64,000 nucleotides of DNA from JAVKDP01 sp040222185 (lineage in GTDB: Bacteria; Bacteroidota; Rhodothermia; Balneolales; Balneolaceae), in contig JAVKDP010000086.1 in NCBI GenBank assembly GCA_040222185.1, forward strand, positions 6,856 through 70,855. Direction: 5' to 3'. The notes below the pieces were generated by a model. The model had not been told where the DNA came from and did not search any database. It was given only the letters and a program-made list of their open reading frames with translations. Shown here piece after piece: positions 50,233 through 60,156 of the stretch. The stretch's first letter is position 1. Every line of letters starts with the position of its first letter. The position numbers and the translations under genes are program-made.

Positions 50233-50787
50233 ATGCCAGTTTTACCGATTGTTACTTATAACGATTCCGTTTTAAGAGAAAAAGCACAACCTGTTGAAGA
50301 AATCACCGATGAATTACGAGAATTTATCGACGATATGTTTGAGACCATGTACAACTCAGAAGGAGTAGGCCTTGCAGCTCCCCAGGTTGGGGTTTCAAAA
50401 CGCATTTTTGTGGTGGATGCTGATAACATGACCGACGAAGATGATGAAGAATACGGACCAATTGCTTTCATAAACCCTGTTATTGTTGAAAAAAAAGGCA
50501 ACAAGATTCCGATGGATGAAGGCTGTCTAAGTATCCCGGATGTAAAGGACACTGTGATAAGGCCAGAAGGAGTTATTGTTCAATACAAAGATGAAAACTT
50601 TGAAGACCAGGAGCTGGACGTTTCCGGTTGGATGGCCAGGGTGATTCAGCATGAGTATGATCACCTGGATGGTATTCTCTTTATTGACTACTTAAGTGCT
50701 TTCAGAAAAAGAATGCACAAATCGGATTTGAAAGAAATAGAAGCCGGAAAAAGAGAAACAAAATACCCGTTAATACCAAAGGGGTAA
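50233..50787 (+). CDS. def: Peptide deformylase
   Basis: Fe(II)/Zn enzyme that removes the N-formyl group from new proteins. 184 residues. All three motifs are present: GVGLAAPQVG near 46, EGCLSIP near 96, and QHEYDHLDG near 139. An acidic insertion TDEDDEEYGP lies between motifs 1 and 2. It is paired with fmt 28 bp downstream, the usual arrangement. Confidence 0.97.
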   Translation: MPVLPIVTYNDSVLREKAQPVEEITDELREFIDDMFETMYNSEGVGLAAPQVGVSKRIFVVDADNMTDEDDEEYGPIAFINPVIVEKKGNKIPMDEGCLSIPDVKDTVIRPEGVIVQYKDENFEDQELDVSGWMARVIQHEYDHLDGILFIDYLSAFRKRMHKSDLKEIEAGKRETKYPLIPKG

Positions 50788-50815
50788 ACTCCAACAGTTT
50801 AAGTAGGTAAATTCT

Positions 50816-51730
50816 ATGAATATCGTTTTTATGGGTTCGCCAGACTTCGCTATCCCAAGTTTGGAGAAGATTTATCATTCAAAGCACACTATTTCAGCTG
50901 TTGTCAGTAATATTGACAAGCGAAGGGGAAGAGGATCAGAAACAGCGCCTACTCCTGTTAAAGCAAAAGCTTTGGAGCTTGGCCTTGATGTAATTGAAGT
51001 CGAAGATCTGAAATCTGAAGAATTTCATGGAGCTCTAAAGTCTTTAAATGCCGATCTTTTTGTGGTAGTAGCGTTCAGGATCTTACCCAAAAGTATCCTG
51101 GAAATTCCTAAGGTAGGATCGGTGAATCTGCATGCTTCCCTTTTGCCTAAATATCGTGGAGCAGCTCCGATTCATTGGGCGGTGATGAATGGAGAAGAAA
51201 AAACCGGTTGTTCAATTTTCTTCCTGGATGAGAAGGTGGATACCGGAAGCATTATTCTGCAAGAAGAGTTATTGATCGACAGCAATGAGACTACCGGGGA
51301 AGTATACGCCCGGTTGATGGAACAGGGAAGTGACGCCCTGTTAAAGGCTATAAATCAGATCGAGGATAAATCTTACACATTAAGTGTTCAGAATAATGAA
51401 GAGGCCACCCCGGCGCCCAAGCTATTCAAAGAAGATTGCCATATTGATTTCAATCAACCTGCTGAAGTAGTGCATAACAAAATTCGTGGACTAAGCCCGT
51501 TTCCAACTGCATGGGCACTTCTCGATGGAGCGAAGTTTAATATCTACCAATCAAGGCTTGGACCTATATCAAATGTTGATCCCGGTGAGCTTTTTGTTAA
51601 AAATGGGATGTTATTGGCAGGCTGTGCAGACGGTACAGTTGAGTTGTTGGAAATTCAGCTCCCTGGAAAAAAGAAGATGATGGCATACGATTTCTTAAAA
51701 GGAAACGTCTTAGAAGGAGAGCTCAAATAA
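50816..51730 (+). CDS. fmt: Methionyl-tRNA formyltransferase
   Basis: Formylates initiator Met-tRNA from 10-formyl-THF. 304 residues. IVFMGSPDFAIPSL start, hinge region RRGRGSETAPTPVKAKAL, catalytic SLLPKYRGAAPIHWAVMNGE with Asn/His/Asp core (NLHASLLP, DTGSIILQ), and C-terminal OB-like domain with RGLSPFPTAWALLDG. End of the ruvX-def-fmt group. Confidence 0.97.
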   Translation: MNIVFMGSPDFAIPSLEKIYHSKHTISAVVSNIDKRRGRGSETAPTPVKAKALELGLDVIEVEDLKSEEFHGALKSLNADLFVVVAFRILPKSILEIPKVGSVNLHASLLPKYRGAAPIHWAVMNGEEKTGCSIFFLDEKVDTGSIILQEELLIDSNETTGEVYARLMEQGSDALLKAINQIEDKSYTLSVQNNEEATPAPKLFKEDCHIDFNQPAEVVHNKIRGLSPFPTAWALLDGAKFNIYQSRLGPISNVDPGELFVKNGMLLAGCADGTVELLEIQLPGKKKMMAYDFLKGNVLEGELK

Positions 51731-51807
51731 ATTAATAAAGATTAAATTTGAGATAGTGTTTCGGTTTTTTATCATTGCAAAAACTAAATAACAAGACTGT
51801 TTAGAAA

Positions 51808-52524
51808 ATGGATTCAATAGAGATAATCACGGCAGCAAAAGAGGGTGACCTCGAACTTGTAAAGAAACTCAAGAAGGGAGGAGCAGATATAAATACCGTA
51901 AACGGTAGTGGTGCTTCAGCCTTAATCGTGGCTACTGAAAAAGGACATTCAGATATAGTCAGGTATCTTGCCGATGAGGGAGCAGATTTAAACATTGAGA
52001 CCAAAATGGGTGGTACGGCTCTCAACCGTGCAGCGGAGAATGGTAATATTGAATTAATGAATTACCTCTTTGAGAAAGGTGTAAATGTTGGCTCTTTAGC
52101 TCTAATCGTAGCCGCACGAAACGGCCACCTGGATGCAGTGAAGTTATTACTGGAAAAGGGTGCAGATGTTGATTTCCAGCAGCGTTGGGGACATACCGCC
52201 TTGATGCTGGCGGCTAAAAACGGAAACAGTGATGTTGTTAAATACCTCATTTCGCAAGGTGCCAATGTGTACCTCAGAGATCGAAATGATGATACCGCAA
52301 TGATGATTGCTACTGAAAATGACCAGGAGGATATTGCGATCATACTTCAACATGCTGGAGCAATAAAGGAGGTAAAGCCCCCAAAAGAAAAACCGGCGCC
52401 GATAGAAGTTGATGAGATTGAAGAAATCGGTGATGATGAAGATGAAGAACTGGGAGATTCATCTGACGTGGATGACCTCGTATCAGATGATGCTGCCCCG
52501 GACGAAATAGATCTTGACGATTAA
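51808..52524 (+). CDS. Ankyrin-repeat protein
   Basis: 238 residues, no signal peptide. About six ankyrin repeats of 33 residues cover residues 1-185, e.g. SALIVATEKGHSDIVRYLADEGADLNIE and TALMLAAKNGNSDVVKYLISQGANV (short parts: SALIVATEKGHSDIV, TALMLAAKNGNSDVV). The last 45 residues are strongly acidic (EIEEIGDDEDEELGDSSD). Likely a protein-binding scaffold; partner unknown. Convergent with the next gene, 10 bp apart. The 77-bp gap to fmt shows no terminator I can support. Confidence 0.85.
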   Translation: MDSIEIITAAKEGDLELVKKLKKGGADINTVNGSGASALIVATEKGHSDIVRYLADEGADLNIETKMGGTALNRAAENGNIELMNYLFEKGVNVGSLALIVAARNGHLDAVKLLLEKGADVDFQQRWGHTALMLAAKNGNSDVVKYLISQGANVYLRDRNDDTAMMIATENDQEDIAIILQHAGAIKEVKPPKEKPAPIEVDEIEEIGDDEDEELGDSSDVDDLVSDDAAPDEIDLDD

Positions 52525-52534
52525 TCAAGTACGA

Positions 52535-53365
52535 TCATTCTCTGAGATCGTTTTTTAGATTGTTATTTTCTTCACTACCGGATTTATCCAGGCCGTAGGT
52601 ATCAAGTGATTCAATTTCTATTTCAGAAGTATTCTTTTCTTTTGAAGAGGATTTTGAGGTTACATCTTTTATGCTGGAAGGAAGCTGGCCAATAATTTTA
52701 TCAGCAAGGGTTTTCAGGTTTCTCAGTTTCTTCTTTCTCCATGATACATCCAGGGCATAAACAATCATGGATGAAATTCCCCATAAACCTGAACCAATGA
52801 GGATGATGTCTCTGATGGAGGCAGGTTTAAATGCCGCCGCAACAAGTCCAAGTAAGATTGCGGCTAGTATGATACCATACATAATCGATTCAGTTAACGG
52901 GCTGCCTAATCCAACTCGTTGCGATAACCTGAGTTTAGAGTGAGTATCTCTCTTCGTTAAGGATACAATGGTTTCAATACCGGAAACACTGGTATGTGTC
53001 CATTCTTTCTTGTGATGGTTTTCATTAGTTTTCCCGAAAGTATCTCCACCAAAATGATGAGTGAGCTCTGAAATAACATCATCCCAAACAATATCCTGGG
53101 GCACTTCAGTATTAAACTCCCGCTCTTCAAAAATATGTGTATCAGTTAGCCCTGAATACCGAACGACTTTCCTGTCGCGATATTCAAGTGCTGCAGTTTG
53201 AAGATATTTCACATCCAACCCGGCATCTTCACCAATAGAGATTAACTCTTCCATCGTTAAGCCATTCTTCTCTTTGTCCGCTTTGCTATCTCCTGATTTC
53301 TGTAAGGCAGCAGCTCTTTTGATGATTTCCTGTATTTCCTTTTCTGAAAAGATTCTGTCCGGCAT
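52535..53365 (-). CDS. Membrane protein with SHOCT-like N-terminus, unknown function
   Basis: 276 residues. Begins IFSEKEIQEIIKRAAALQ, an amphipathic helix as in short oligomerisation/tail domains, then TMEELISIGEDAGLDVKYLQTAALEY. A beta-rich part (80-150) and two membrane helices (about 160-180 and 185-205: ESIMYGIILAAILLGLVAAA, DIILIGSGLWGISSMIVYAL) follow, then a charged, Ser/Glu-rich cytoplasmic tail. Similar proteins occur widely in Bacteroidota without assigned function. Confidence 0.65.
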   Translation of the reverse strand: MPDRIFSEKEIQEIIKRAAALQKSGDSKADKEKNGLTMEELISIGEDAGLDVKYLQTAALEYRDRKVVRYSGLTDTHIFEEREFNTEVPQDIVWDDVISELTHHFGGDTFGKTNENHHKKEWTHTSVSGIETIVSLTKRDTHSKLRLSQRVGLGSPLTESIMYGIILAAILLGLVAAAFKPASIRDIILIGSGLWGISSMIVYALDVSWRKKKLRNLKTLADKIIGQLPSSIKDVTSKSSSKEKNTSEIEIESLDTYGLDKSGSEENNNLKNDLRE

Positions 53366-53410
53366 GTTCTTTAAGTTGAGTTAGCTTAGGCGGTATAAAA
53401 TAATTTATAT

Positions 53411-53452
53411 AGTTCACAAAAAAAGCCCCGATTTAGTTTCCTGAATCGAGGC
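53411..53452 (-). terminator. Rho-independent terminator after pruA
   Basis: Arms GCCCCGATTTAG (53425-53436) and CTGAATCGAGGC (53441-53452) form a 12-bp stem with two weak pairs; followed on the minus strand by TTTTTTTGTG. It ends the pruA transcript 28 bp past its stop. Confidence 0.85.
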
Positions 53453-53479
53453 CTTAAACTTTTTGCTAAAAGCTATTAT

Positions 53480-55093
53480 TTAGTCCTTAGCATATTCGAA
53501 TTCATGCACATCCATGTCAACACCATCGCTTGGGCGAACGGTCATTGATTTTGGTTGCAGGAAGTAAAGCAGGTAATCACGTCCCCCAGCTTTGGCATCT
53601 GTTCCACTCATATTGAAACCACCAAAGGGCTGAGCTCCTACCAGCGCGCCTGTGCATTTTCTGTTGATGTACAGGTTACCAACTTTGAATTCACGTAGTG
53701 CTTTTTCCAGCTTTTTAGGGTCCTGGGAGAAATAAGCACCTGTTAAACCATATGGAGTGCTGTTTGCAATTCTTAGGGCATCATCAGTGTCCTTTGCTTT
53801 AATGAAAGCTGTAACAGGCCCAAAGATTTCCTCCTGTGCGATACGAGCGTTCTCATCTACATCAGCAAAAACAGTTGGCTCAATATAATTGCCTGTATGT
53901 TCTGTCTCAGCAAGTTTACCGCCAGCCATGAGGCGGCCTTCTGATTTGCCAATCTCGATGTAGCTCATGATTTTGTCTACTGCCTTTTGATTTACCACAG
54001 GACCGGCAGCGAAGTTATCTTTGGCATCACCAACTTTGAGTGCATTAACTCCTTCCACTACTTTAGCAAGCACTTCATCATACACATCTTCAACTACAAT
54101 AGTCCTTGAACCAGCAGAACACTTCTGACCCTGGAAACCAAAAGAGCCTTTCACGATCTCAGAAGCTGCACGATCAAGGTCAGCATCAGAGTCTACAACT
54201 GTAGCGTTTTTACCACCAAGCTCACATACAAGACGCTTTAAGAAGATCTGGCCTTCTTCTACTTTACCAGCAATTTCAGCAAGGTGTAATCCAACAGCTT
54301 TTGAACCGGTGAAACTTATAAATCTTGTTTTTGGGCTGGTCGTCAATGCTTCACCTACTTCAAGATCACCACCAGTAACAAAATTAAATACGCCTTTTGG
54401 CAATCCAACTTCTTCAAAAATCTCTGCTACAATCTGCGCCATTTTTGGAGTGTCAGGGGCAGGCTTTGCTACTACTGTATTCCCGGCTGCGATCGGAGCA
54501 GCAGCCATCCCGAGGTAAATAGCGAACGGGAAGTTCCACGGAGATATAGCTACACCAGCGCCGATTGGCATATAAATAGTTTTGTTAGCATCGCCCCATG
54601 AATCCAGTACCGGCATTCCTTTGTCGAGGCGCATCGCTTCGTAAGCATAGTAAATAAGGAAATCGATTCCTTCGGCGGTATCAGCATCAGCTTCAAGGTA
54701 GTTTTTACCTGCTTCACTGATCATCCATGCGTTAATTTCCATTCGGCGTCTTTTAACTACATCAGCTGCTTTAAGAAGGTATTCAGCTCTTTCTTTAGCC
54801 GGGGTGTATTGCCACGTTTCAAAAGCTTTCCAGGCACTGTCTAAGGCTCCTAGCGCCTGAGCTGTACTTGCCATCTGGAATGTACCGATAACTTCTGAAG
54901 TGTTAGATGGATTGGTACTATCAAAAGTACCTGAATCTCCTTTAACCCATTCACCGTTGATGTACATGTTGTATTCTTTACCGAAGTTTTCACGTACCTG
55001 CGCCAGTGCTGTTTTCTGGGATTTATCAATAGTTGGGTCAGTGAAATCTAAATATTCTTCGTTTTTAAATTTTTCGAGCGATAAGTCGGACAT
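53480..55093 (-). CDS. pruA: L-glutamate gamma-semialdehyde dehydrogenase (1-pyrroline-5-carboxylate dehydrogenase)
   Basis: Oxidises glutamate semialdehyde to glutamate with NAD, the last step of proline/arginine breakdown. 537 residues, monofunctional form. ALDH motifs: ISPWNFPFAI near 190, FTGSKAVGLHLAE (NAD loop) near 265, catalytic Glu in CELGGKNATVVD near 297, catalytic Cys in FQGQKCSAGSR near 328, and EEIFGPVTAF. No proline dehydrogenase gene is adjacent. It connects functionally with proC in the arginine operon. Confidence 0.95.
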   Translation of the reverse strand: MSDLSLEKFKNEEYLDFTDPTIDKSQKTALAQVRENFGKEYNMYINGEWVKGDSGTFDSTNPSNTSEVIGTFQMASTAQALGALDSAWKAFETWQYTPAKERAEYLLKAADVVKRRRMEINAWMISEAGKNYLEADADTAEGIDFLIYYAYEAMRLDKGMPVLDSWGDANKTIYMPIGAGVAISPWNFPFAIYLGMAAAPIAAGNTVVAKPAPDTPKMAQIVAEIFEEVGLPKGVFNFVTGGDLEVGEALTTSPKTRFISFTGSKAVGLHLAEIAGKVEEGQIFLKRLVCELGGKNATVVDSDADLDRAASEIVKGSFGFQGQKCSAGSRTIVVEDVYDEVLAKVVEGVNALKVGDAKDNFAAGPVVNQKAVDKIMSYIEIGKSEGRLMAGGKLAETEHTGNYIEPTVFADVDENARIAQEEIFGPVTAFIKAKDTDDALRIANSTPYGLTGAYFSQDPKKLEKALREFKVGNLYINRKCTGALVGAQPFGGFNMSGTDAKAGGRDYLLYFLQPKSMTVRPSDGVDMDVHEFEYAKD

Positions 55094-55317
55094 TGTGTTC
55101 CTTTGTAGTTATCAGTATTAATTTTTTTTGCCTCATCCGGGCAGGGCAGGGTGCAAATTTACACAGAAAAGCGCTCCCATTTCAAATATAGAATTCTTTG
55201 GATTTAAGTTAATGTAAAAGCATTGAAAATGGGAGTTAGTAATGGTAGCTTTACCGTCTTCATAAGAACTTTATAAGATTGATTTACGTTCACATTGAAA
55301 GAACTTGAGATCAATAA

Positions 55318-56340
<1,023 letters not shown>

Positions 56341-56368
56341 TAGCGAAGTTTTCTTCGATTATATTTTA

Positions 56369-56398
56369 AAGCCTCTCCGTTTTGGGGAGGCTTTTTTT
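56369..56398 (+). terminator. Rho-independent terminator of gap
   Basis: AAGCCTCTCC (56369-56378) and GGGGAGGCTT (56384-56393) pair over 10 bp with one G-T, followed by TTTTT. Confidence 0.9.
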
Positions 56399-56399
56399 A

Positions 56400-56806
56400 T
56401 GCTTACTTATTCAGGAATCCTGAACCATGTGCTGAACTTGATTCAGTATAGTTTCAGGATCTTTTGTGTCGACCTCAATATTTATTGAGACTTAATCAGA
56501 ATTAATGCTATTTAGTGTAATACTTTTGGCTTGACCCAAAAGTATCCAAAAGGTCAAGAAAACTTTAACTCCTCACTTTGGACGCTTATCATACTTCGAC
56601 AGGCTTCCAGGCCAAAGCTCGTCAAACAGAAAGTTTTCGATTGGAACCTGTTACTTCGAAAAACTCATCAAGGTTGTTGTATATGATTGGACAAGGAGGA
56701 AGTAATATCCCCTGATTTAGCAAAGAGTCATCTTAGCGAGTAATAAGCTAGAGTTCTTTTTTGTAAGGAGCAGCCTCGAAGCCCATGTAAAAAAAAGAAT
56801 CACCCC
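56400..56806. repeat. Gene-free stretch built of interspersed repeats
   Basis: No gene in 56399-56872. It contains CTGAACTTGATTCAG...TTTCAGGATCTTTTGTGTCGACCTCAATATTTATTGAG in pieces (56430-56490), which recurs at 60951-61022. It also has GGCTTGACCCAAAAGTATCC at about 56529-56548 and CATACTTCGACAGGCTTCC near 56590, both of types I know as dispersed non-coding repeats in Bacteroidota genomes. Possible promoter for the following lipoprotein gene. Confidence 0.55.
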
Positions 56807-56872
56807 TTGAGGGGCAGTAACGAGGTGAGTACTTTGCTCTCATTCAAATTCTATTCAGCCCAATACATTCAG

Positions 56873-57766
56873 ATGAAAAAACTCTTTCTATTAGTTCTAC
56901 TTCCGGCATTAATTATTTCGTGTGCTGCAGAGCCAAAAGCACAACCTAAATTAGATACTGATCGACTGATCACTGACCTGGAAACACTGGCTTCTGACGA
57001 AATGGAGGGAAGGTTAACAGGAACAGAAGGAAACAGGAAAGCCAGAGAATTTTTACTACAGAGATTTAAGGAAGAAGGAGCAAAGCCATTCCAAAATAGC
57101 TTTACGCATGAGTTTGAATACCCAAGCGGTGAAAATGAGACTTCCATTGGAATAAATGTAGTAGGTGTAATTGACGGGAAAAGCGATTCAGTAATTGTGA
57201 TAACTGCACATTATGATCATCTGGGAGCCAGAGAAGGGGAAATCTTCAATGGTGCTGATGATAATGCATCTGGTACTGCCGCTTTGATAGCAATGATCGA
57301 CTACTTTGCCCAGGCTCAGCCAAACCACACATTGGTTTTTGCAGCTTTTGATAAAGAGGAAGGAGGGCTGAGAGGAGCAAGAGCTTTTGTAGAAGATTCT
57401 GTATTCCTTGAGAAAGTAGTGTTGAACATAAATATGGATATGATCTCACAGAATACTGTGAATGAATTGTACGCTGCTGGTACTTCCCATTACCCGCATT
57501 TTAAACCAATACTTGAAAGCATTGAAACCGGAGAGATTAGCTTACTATTCGGACACGATACACCCGATTTGGGATACAATGACTGGACATCTGCATCAGA
57601 TCATGGCGCATTTCATGCTAAAGGAGTTCCGTTTATATATTTTGGGGTAGAAGATCACGAGCATTATCACAAGGCAAGTGATGAATTTGCCACTATTCCC
57701 CAGGAATTTTATAAAAACTCAGTTCAGGTAATACTGAATGCTGTAATTGCCTTAGACAACAACTAG
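56873..57766 (+). CDS. M28-family aminopeptidase lipoprotein
   Basis: 297 residues from ATG 56873; a longer frame from 56807 adds repeat-derived codons. Lipoprotein signal MKKLFLLVLLPALIISC with lipobox LIISC, so membrane-anchored outside the cytoplasm. Di-zinc M28 motifs: ITAHYDHLG (His), GADDNASGTAAL (bridging Asp), FDKEEGGLRGA (Glu pair), NMDMI (Asp), and HEHYHKASDEF (final His). A single protease domain without PA insertion. Confidence 0.93.
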   Translation: MKKLFLLVLLPALIISCAAEPKAQPKLDTDRLITDLETLASDEMEGRLTGTEGNRKAREFLLQRFKEEGAKPFQNSFTHEFEYPSGENETSIGINVVGVIDGKSDSVIVITAHYDHLGAREGEIFNGADDNASGTAALIAMIDYFAQAQPNHTLVFAAFDKEEGGLRGARAFVEDSVFLEKVVLNINMDMISQNTVNELYAAGTSHYPHFKPILESIETGEISLLFGHDTPDLGYNDWTSASDHGAFHAKGVPFIYFGVEDHEHYHKASDEFATIPQEFYKNSVQVILNAVIALDNN

Positions 57767-57790
57767 AATATTAATTTAACCTCTCAACCT

Positions 57791-58390
57791 ATGGGTCATT
57801 TGAATTTTAGAACACTTAGTATGTTGACCATCCTGATGGTTTCTGTTCCGGTATTTGCTCAAAATAACGCTCAGGAACAAATCGATATGGCAGTATTAGC
57901 CGCTCCCGAAGAGGAAAGAGAAGCAGCAACAGTATATGGCTATGATGATGAAGGAAAGATGGTTACGCTTCGGGAAGGTTCAGGTAATATGGTGTGTATT
58001 GCAGATGAACCCGGTAACGAGCGATTCCAGGTTGTTTGTTACCATAAAGATTTAGAGCCTTTTATGGAAAGAGGTCGTGTTTTGAAAGCTGAAGGCAAGA
58101 ACCCCAGGGAAATCTTTGATATGAGAGAAGAGGAAGCTAAAGCGGGAACACTTCAAATGCCGGAAAAGCCGGCAACGATGCATGTGTATTTTGGTTCGGA
58201 TGTGTCTTACAATGAAGAAGACAATGCCCTTGATGGTGCACGATATCGATATGTGGTTTATATCCCGTTTGCTACCCAGGAAAGTACTGGCCTTTCATTA
58301 CGACCAAATGGCTCAGGACATCCCTGGTTAATGGATCCAGGAACCCACCGTGCACATATTATGATTACACCGCCGGAAGAAAAAGACTGA
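57791..58390 (+). CDS. Exported protein of unknown function
   Basis: 199 residues. N-terminal hydrophobic region LSMLTILMVSVPVFAQ with likely cleavage after Ala-Gln; the true start might be the ATG of MLTILMV nine codons in. The mature part has two cysteines (MVCIADEP, VVCYHKDLEPF) and a conserved-looking end, SLRPNGSGHPWLMDPGTHRAHIMI, with several His residues. Similar secreted proteins exist in this group without a known role. Follows the M28 gene by 24 bp, so possibly co-transcribed. Confidence 0.7.
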   Translation: MGHLNFRTLSMLTILMVSVPVFAQNNAQEQIDMAVLAAPEEEREAATVYGYDDEGKMVTLREGSGNMVCIADEPGNERFQVVCYHKDLEPFMERGRVLKAEGKNPREIFDMREEEAKAGTLQMPEKPATMHVYFGSDVSYNEEDNALDGARYRYVVYIPFATQESTGLSLRPNGSGHPWLMDPGTHRAHIMITPPEEKD

Positions 58391-58396
58391 ACGAAC

Positions 58397-58570
58397 TTAA
58401 AGTTCTTTCCTGGTATATCCACTACAAGCTTCACAATCTTTACCGTCTTGCTCAGCTTCGGCCTGTGTCTCAAAACCTTGTTTAGAAAAGGCTTCTATCT
58501 TACCCGCAGTAGAGATTCTACGCCATCTCCATTGGTTCTTAACATCCTGGTATAATTCACACTTAGCCAT
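58397..58570 (-). CDS. DUF1508-family small protein (YegP-like)
   Basis: 57 residues from ATG 58570 to TAA 58397. The pattern is that of one YegP repeat: MAKCELYQDVKNQWRWRRIS, then IEAFSKQGFETQAEAEQDG, with added cysteines (CELYQ, DCEACSGY). DUF1508 proteins are small dimers of unknown role. Its stop lies 6 bp from the stop of the convergent gene. The assignment relies on the WRWR...GF...A..G pattern. Confidence 0.75.
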   Translation of the reverse strand: MAKCELYQDVKNQWRWRRISTAGKIEAFSKQGFETQAEAEQDGKDCEACSGYTRKEL

Positions 58571-58653
58571 ATTAAGTAATTAATTATTTGGAATTTAATT
58601 ACCTGCAACATACACATTGCATATGCTAATTGCTGAAAAGGCTTTAATAAGCT

Positions 58654-59070
58654 TTAAACTATTTCAAAATCGTAGGTTATTTCAGAACCTTTTTCGAGTG
58701 CTTTCGAAACAGAGCAGTACTTTGTAATGGATAAATCCAGGGCACGTTGAACTTTCTTGGGGTTTAAGTCGCCTGAAAGGGTAAAATGAAGATGAATAGT
58801 TTTAAATTCTTTATAACCGATATCGGTTTTTTGTTTATCACCGTCTACTTCAACACTTAAACCAGTTAGATTTTGTTTCTGTTTTTCCAGGATAGAAACA
58901 ACATCTATAGCACTGCATGAGCCAATACCTGCAAGTAATAACTGGAGCGGACTTAATCCCCCTTCCATTCCGCCAATAGCGGAATCGCCATCAATGCGAA
59001 TAATCCCACCATTTTCATTAGTGGCTTCTAAGTGAGACTCTTTATTTAACCAGTTTACATCTACTTTCAT
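58654..59070 (-). CDS. OsmC/Ohr-family protein
   Basis: Thiol peroxidase-like fold, 138 residues from ATG 59070 (MKVDVNWLNKESHLEA). The open frame continues upstream to 59244, but those 58 codons read CHPERKRRI-like, the well-known translation of a dispersed DNA repeat, so they are not coding. The catalytic pair of cysteines is in GIGSCSAIDVVSIL and TKYCSVSKAL. OsmC members reduce organic hydroperoxides; a YhfA-type variant is also possible. Confidence 0.9.
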   Translation of the reverse strand: MKVDVNWLNKESHLEATNENGGIIRIDGDSAIGGMEGGLSPLQLLLAGIGSCSAIDVVSILEKQKQNLTGLSVEVDGDKQKTDIGYKEFKTIHLHFTLSGDLNPKKVQRALDLSITKYCSVSKALEKGSEITYDFEIV

Positions 59071-59195
59071 CAACGCTCCGTTTTTTGAGTTGGCTAAAAG
59101 TAAGGGTTTTATTCTTTCCCTGAAATGATGTTTCTGTTTTTGTCTTGTATGCCCAGGCATTAGTGAGAGACATCTAGAGTAAATGAACCCACCAT

Positions 59196-59232
59196 CCAGC
59201 AAGATCCTTCGCTTTCGCTCAGGGTGACAATG
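59196..59232 (-). repeat. Dispersed repeat, GTCACCCTGAGC type
   Basis: On the minus strand: TGTCACCCTGAGCGAAAGCG then AAGGATCTTGCTGG. A second, less perfect copy stands at 63696-63735. Found in the gap between OsmC and the SIMPL gene. Confidence 0.65.
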
Positions 59233-59240
59233 AAATAACC

Positions 59241-59969
59241 TCAATCAATACCAAACTGAAGGCGCATAGTGATGGTGGCTGATTTCATCTTCGATGTCGT
59301 GTTATAAGTTCCGCCCCAGCTGTAGTCATCATTCGAGTTTTGTGCGATAATCTGGAATATCCCCATCTGAGCATGCTTTAAATTACCCAACTCCGCTTTT
59401 GATTTATCAGCTATTTGTTCCGCTCTGACACGGGCATCTTCGGTAGCAGCAGCAACCATTTCGATTTTGAGTTCGGCCAGCTTGGTATAGTAATAGTTCG
59501 GAGAATTAGAATAGAACTCAACACCTTCATTTATGATCTCTGTAATGTCTCTTGAAAGCTGCTCAATTTCATCCACTTTATAGGACTCGATCGTCACATA
59601 TTGTGATAATCTATACCCGGTAAATTCCTGGCGCACATATTTCCCTTCGTGGTAAATACTTTCAAATTCCTTGTTGATAGAAACCGCAGAAAAAGCAATC
59701 TCATCCCTGTTTACTCCCTTGTTCGACAGATAGTCTTCAATTATCACCTGGTCCTTTTTTATTAAGTCGTATGCCGTACTTAATTCTTCGCTTTGTTTCG
59801 AAAAAGAACCTGACCAAACAATCAGATCAGATTTGAAATCTTTGGAACCAAGACCAGTCACGAATATTTTTTGGGAAGGCTTATGCCGGTTCAGAAAGGT
59901 GCCTGTAACCAGGAGCACAATAATAATTGAGGTTACAGAAAGTACGAGTGTGTTGATATGTCTTTTCAA
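59241..59969 (-). CDS. SIMPL-domain protein
   Basis: 242 residues. N-terminal membrane anchor VLSVTSIIIVLLVTGTF, then one SIMPL (DUF541) domain: FVTGLGSKDFKSDLIVW, YRLSQYVTIESYKVDEIEQLSRDI, ATEDARVRAEQIADKSKAELGNLKHAQMGIFQI in parts, ending with KSATITMRLQF. These are periplasmic proteins that form oligomeric rings in some bacteria; function is not settled. Starts 187 bp from the divergent SDR gene. Confidence 0.88.
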   Translation of the reverse strand: MKRHINTLVLSVTSIIIVLLVTGTFLNRHKPSQKIFVTGLGSKDFKSDLIVWSGSFSKQSEELSTAYDLIKKDQVIIEDYLSNKGVNRDEIAFSAVSINKEFESIYHEGKYVRQEFTGYRLSQYVTIESYKVDEIEQLSRDITEIINEGVEFYSNSPNYYYTKLAELKIEMVAAATEDARVRAEQIADKSKAELGNLKHAQMGIFQIIAQNSNDDYSWGGTYNTTSKMKSATITMRLQFGID

Positions 59970-60156
59970 TAGCGTATAGATAATGGATTTTAGTTGTCAG
60001 ATATACTTTCGCTTATTTCAGCTGTATAGTTTTGTTCCCACTCGTCTATAATTCAGTCCGTTTAGTTCTTAAAAATTACCATTCATCCGATTATGTTTGT
60101 ATTAGTGTAGCTCACCTTCTATTCTCCGGGATAAATCAGAATTAAAGGATGGAACT

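Noticed and set aside
56807..56872. 22-codon extension of the M28 lipoprotein gene
   Set aside because: It would put residues before a complete lipoprotein signal peptide that starts at 56873.
59071..59244. 58-codon N-terminal extension of the OsmC gene
   Set aside because: It translates a dispersed repeat (CHPERKRRI pattern). The conserved OsmC start is the ATG at 59070.
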